From: JBCBWG01 sp964579305
Lineage (GTDB): Bacteria > Pseudomonadota > Alphaproteobacteria > Rhizobiales > Hyphomicrobiaceae
Direction of reading: 5' to 3'
Assembly (NCBI GenBank): GCA_964579305.1
Contig: CAZOGY010000156.1
Span: 1-7,190, forward strand
DNA: 7,190 nt
Position 1 is the first letter of the stretch. Each line of letters opens with the position of its first letter. The notes under the pieces were generated by a model. It saw only the letters and a list, made by a program, of their open reading frames with translations, was not told where the DNA came from and searched no databases. This document shows positions 5,418-7,190 of this stretch, piece after piece. Both the position numbers and the translations under genes were made by a program.

Positions 5418-6167
5418 ATGCACGCACTTTTTCTCTCACTTGCCCTGCTTGCGGCGGCCTTCATTGGCACTGCCGGATCGTCGGTGGCTGGTGAAGCTGT
5501 GACGTACGAGGCCGGCGGCTCGCAATATGAAGGATATTTTGCGAAGGCCGACGGGACATCGAAAGGCTTGGTGATCGTCATTCATGACTGGGACGGTTTG
5601 ACCGATTATGAGGTCAAGCGCGCCGACATGCTCGCAGAGATGGGTTACGACGCGTTCGCGGTCGATCTCTACGGCAAGGGCAACCGCCCCGTTGAGACCG
5701 GTGCCAAAAAAGCTGAGACCGGCAAGCTGTATAACGACCGTGAAAAAATGCGGTCTTTGATCCTCGCTGGCCTTGCGGAGGCACGGACGCGTTCAGACAT
5801 GCCAGCCGTCGTCATGGGCTACTGCTTTGGTGGCGCGGCCACGCTTGAGCTGGCGCGGTCGGGCCAGGCGGAAAATGTGAAAGGCTATGCGACCTTCCAC
5901 GGCGGGCTGAAAACGCCAGAGGGCCAGTCCTATTCGAAAAACAGTGGCCCGATCTTGGTGGCGCACGGCGGCGCGGACCATATCCCAATGGAGGACGTTG
6001 CTCAGCTTTCCAAGGAATTGGAAGCGGCCGGTGTCACCTATGAAATCCAGGTTTATTCGGGTGCGCCGCATGCGTTCACGGTGTTTGGTTCGAACCGCTA
6101 CCGCGAGCGGGCCGACAAGCAGTCGTGGGATGCTTTCAGCGACTTCCTGAAAGAGAACCTTGGCTGA
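5418..6167 (+). CDS. Exported dienelactone hydrolase family protein
   Basis: This 249-residue alpha/beta hydrolase belongs to the dienelactone hydrolase family. Residues 1-24 are a signal peptide: a short N-region, the hydrophobic stretch L-F-L-S-L-A-L-L-A-A-A-F-I, and S-V-A before G25. The mature enzyme is therefore probably periplasmic. The catalytic triad is visible: nucleophile C136 in G-Y-C-F-G-G, D187 in H-G-G-A-D-H, and H218 in G-A-P-H-A-F. The position usually held by the Glu of H-E-W-W-G reads H56-D-W-D-G60, a conservative change. A Cys nucleophile is the family norm. The natural substrate is unknown; annotated relatives include carboxymethylenebutenolidase, but no aromatic-degradation genes are nearby. 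It has its own strong ribosome site and a 272-bp upstream gap, consistent with independent expression. Confidence 0.9.
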   Translation: MHALFLSLALLAAAFIGTAGSSVAGEAVTYEAGGSQYEGYFAKADGTSKGLVIVIHDWDGLTDYEVKRADMLAEMGYDAFAVDLYGKGNRPVETGAKKAETGKLYNDREKMRSLILAGLAEARTRSDMPAVVMGYCFGGAATLELARSGQAENVKGYATFHGGLKTPEGQSYSKNSGPILVAHGGADHIPMEDVAQLSKELEAAGVTYEIQVYSGAPHAFTVFGSNRYRERADKQSWDAFSDFLKENLG

Positions 6168-6198
6168 TCATCGCCGTAAGGTATGAAATCAATCGCAG

Positions 6199-6222
6199 CC
6201 GGTGGCCGCTTTTGGCCGCCGG
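6199..6222 (+). terminator. Hairpin between hydrolase and ABA4-like gene
   Basis: CCGGTGGCC (6199-6207) and GGCCGCCGG (6214-6222) pair as a 9-bp stem with one T-G wobble and a 6-nt loop (GCTTTT). It begins 31 bp after the hydrolase stop. There is no T-run after the stem, so it may be an intrinsic terminator of poor quality, a 3'-end-protecting stem, or a structure in the leader of the next gene. Confidence 0.4.
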
Positions 6223-6258
6223 TATCTGAGTGGACATTTTATAACGAGGCGGTTTGCC

Positions 6259-6720
6259 ATGAATGCTGATGCTGCTTTCTTGATTGCCAATGCCGTTGGG
6301 ATTTGGGGTTGGATTGCGCTGCTTCTGTCGCCGCTGATCCCGAAGTGGTCACACCGGATCGCCGCGTTCGTGATCCCCGTTCTGCTCTGCATCAGCTATG
6401 TGTTCATCCTGGGCTACGTGGTTGTCAGCGGTGGTTTGCAAGGCGGTTATCTCACGCTCGATGACGTAATGGCTTTGTTTTCGGTACGCGAAGTGGTGCT
6501 TGCCGGCTGGCTGCATGTCATGGCGTTCGACTTATTCGTTGGGGCCTGGATTGTGCGGAATGCCCGCGAGACCGGTGTGTCATTCTGGTGGGTGCTTTTG
6601 GTTTTGCCGCTTGCGTTTATCGCCGGGCCGGCGGGATTTGTGCTGTATCTCGCTATCCGTTCGTTTGCCGGCAAACGTGGATTGGAGCCGGGGGAACAGG
6701 CAAGCCCAGGGGCGGTCTGA
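6259..6720 (+). CDS. ABA4-like (DUF4281) integral membrane protein
   Basis: This 153-residue protein has four predicted membrane helices (about 7-27, 35-57, 80-100 and 109-133). It carries the ABA4/DUF4281 hallmark W84-L-H-V-M-A-F-D-L-F-V-G-A-W-I-V-R and the later G-P-A-G-F-V-L-Y-L-A-I-R segment. The plant member, Arabidopsis ABA4, is required for neoxanthin formation. The bacterial members are uncharacterised, so a carotenoid role here would be guesswork. I chose ATG 6259, with CGAGGCGG at 6245-6252, over an upstream in-frame ATG at 6202. The upstream start would add a non-hydrophobic, unrelated N-terminus and would lie inside a hairpin. The small membrane gene starts 23 bp downstream and is probably cotranscribed. 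Confidence 0.85.
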   Translation: MNADAAFLIANAVGIWGWIALLLSPLIPKWSHRIAAFVIPVLLCISYVFILGYVVVSGGLQGGYLTLDDVMALFSVREVVLAGWLHVMAFDLFVGAWIVRNARETGVSFWWVLLVLPLAFIAGPAGFVLYLAIRSFAGKRGLEPGEQASPGAV

Positions 6721-6743
6721 GGGTTCAAAGCGAGAGCCATGCG

Positions 6744-6938
6744 ATGATTGAATTTCTAAAACAGTATTCGATGCCGGTGCGGTATGCGATCATTGGTTTT
6801 GCCGCCGGTTTTGTCTGGTTCTTCGTCGCGATGGTGGCGGGCTATGATTTGCAAAACGCATTCGCCGCGATGTTGGGCTTGACGGTTGGCGGCGGCGTCG
6901 CGGGCTGGCTTCAGCGCGATAGCGATCGGGATACCTAA
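6744..6938 (+). CDS. Small hypothetical membrane protein (64 residues)
   Basis: I do not recognise a family. The product begins M-I-E-F-L-K-Q-Y and has a clear membrane helix at about 13-33 (Y-A-I-I-G-F-A-A-G-F-V-W-F-F-V). A second, Gly-rich hydrophobic stretch lies at about 38-56 (L-G-L-T-V-G-G-G-V-A-G-W-L), followed by a charged tail R-D-S-D-R-D-T. A hairpin of two helices with both ends in the cytoplasm is plausible. GCGAGAG at 6730-6736 is a fair ribosome site. The 23-bp gap to the ABA4-like gene suggests one operon and perhaps a shared membrane complex. The stop codon TAA (6936-6938) is the first three bases of dispersed element copy 2. The original C-terminus might therefore have been longer or different if the element inserted inside the gene. 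Confidence 0.7.
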   Translation: MIEFLKQYSMPVRYAIIGFAAGFVWFFVAMVAGYDLQNAFAAMLGLTVGGGVAGWLQRDSDRDT

Positions 6939-7105
6939 AGCGTGTCGCACGAAATGCGCCTCGCTTGAGCTGTGTTGCGCTCACGGGCCGTTGACCCTCC
7001 GCGGGGTCGGGCCGTTTTCGTGTCGATGTTTCGCACACGAACATCGACGGCCCGGGCCGCTTTGTGGCTTTGGGGCGTGCATCCGGTTGGATGCGACATT
7101 CATTA
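6936..7105 (-). repeat. MITE-like dispersed element, copy 2 (inverted)
   Basis: This 170-bp element is the inverted partner of 2024-2209, at about 90% identity over 159 aligned bases. It is shorter by 16 bp in one variable segment near its left end. TA occurs at both ends (6936-6937 and 7104-7105). The inward ends TAAAGCGTGTCGCA and TAATGAATGTCGCA match at 11 of the first 14 bases. The core palindrome is nearly invariant between copies (two differences in 47 bases). It includes GGGCCGTTTTCG at 7009-7020 and CGATGTT/AACATCG arms, and could stop transcription. The orientation given is relative to copy 1 on +. It abuts the small membrane gene and supplies its TAA stop. No transposase is present, so if mobile it would be non-autonomous. 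Confidence 0.82.
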
Positions 7106-7190
7106 ATCGCTTATCTTTTTATATTTTTGTTCCGAACGGTGGCCCGGAAGGCTTTTGCCAGCGCGGGCGGAAAAGTTGTCAAATCCCGCG
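7106..7190. other. Unassigned right edge with AT-rich start
   Basis: These 85 bp hold no supportable gene. Positions 7106-7130 are conspicuously T/A-rich (TTATCTTTTTATATTTTTG within it), in contrast to the GC-rich surroundings. They could be a terminator tail, a promoter region for a gene beyond the edge, or simply spacer. CGCGGG at 7162-7167 and CCCGCG at 7185-7190 could pair around a 17-nt loop, but the window ends there. Confidence 0.3.

Noticed and set aside
5308..5494. ATG at 5308 preceded by GGAGGGGG, opening a frame into the hydrolase gene
   Set aside because: The frame overlaps the signal-peptide coding region out of frame and yields an Arg/Cys/Trp-rich product with no recognisable feature. 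It may be a chance ribosome-site match in spacer DNA.
6588..6743. N-terminal extension of the small membrane protein to 116 residues
   Set aside because: The added 52 residues lie out of frame over the ABA4-like gene and look like shadow sequence. ATG 6744 has its own ribosome site and begins a coherent membrane protein.

Overview
This window looks like chromosomal DNA from an alphaproteobacterium. It is GC-rich (near 60% by eye). It carries families concentrated in that class: a DUF1178 gene overlapping a Nit-type amidohydrolase behind grxC, and a DUF2244 membrane protein divergent from nth. It also has an alphaproteobacterial-type heat-shock promoter overlapping a CIRCE-like operator. I would not go below class level from sequence alone.

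Layout. (1) 1-136: a rightward heat-shock-type promoter with a 16/18 match to the HrcA operator CIRCE, leading into grxC. (2) 137-2026: grxC, a nitrilase-superfamily amidohydrolase (probably deaminated-glutathione amidase) and a DUF1178 protein, all on +; the last two overlap by ATGA. (3) 2024-2209: copy 1 of a short dispersed element. (4) 2318-2830 (-) and 2868-3689 (+): a DUF2244 inner-membrane protein divergent from nth, with only 37 bp between their starts. (5) 3808-4491: a glutathione S-transferase family protein. (6) 4594-5145: ilvN, with no ilvB or ilvC beside it. (7) 5418-6167: an exported dienelactone-hydrolase-family protein with a strong Shine-Dalgarno. (8) 6259-6938: an ABA4-like (DUF4281) membrane protein and a 64-residue membrane protein. 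(9) 6936-7105: copy 2 of the dispersed element, inverted relative to copy 1. Then 85 bp of unassigned DNA with an AT-rich start (7106-7130). No gap between genes exceeds 300 bp.

Most of the genes are housekeeping. Several touch glutathione or redox chemistry: Grx uses GSH, Nit repairs deaminated GSH, and the GST-like protein probably binds GSH. The first three genes plausibly form one transcription unit that may respond to heat or protein-folding stress.

The two least ordinary features are non-coding. One is the heat-shock promoter/CIRCE combination, normally a groESL signature, placed in front of grxC. The other is a pair of ~170-186 bp inverted, roughly 90% identical MITE-like elements. 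They have imperfect terminal inverted repeats and TA at both ends, and in both copies the terminal TAA is exactly the stop codon of the upstream gene. I see no CRISPR array, tRNA, rRNA or transposase gene.
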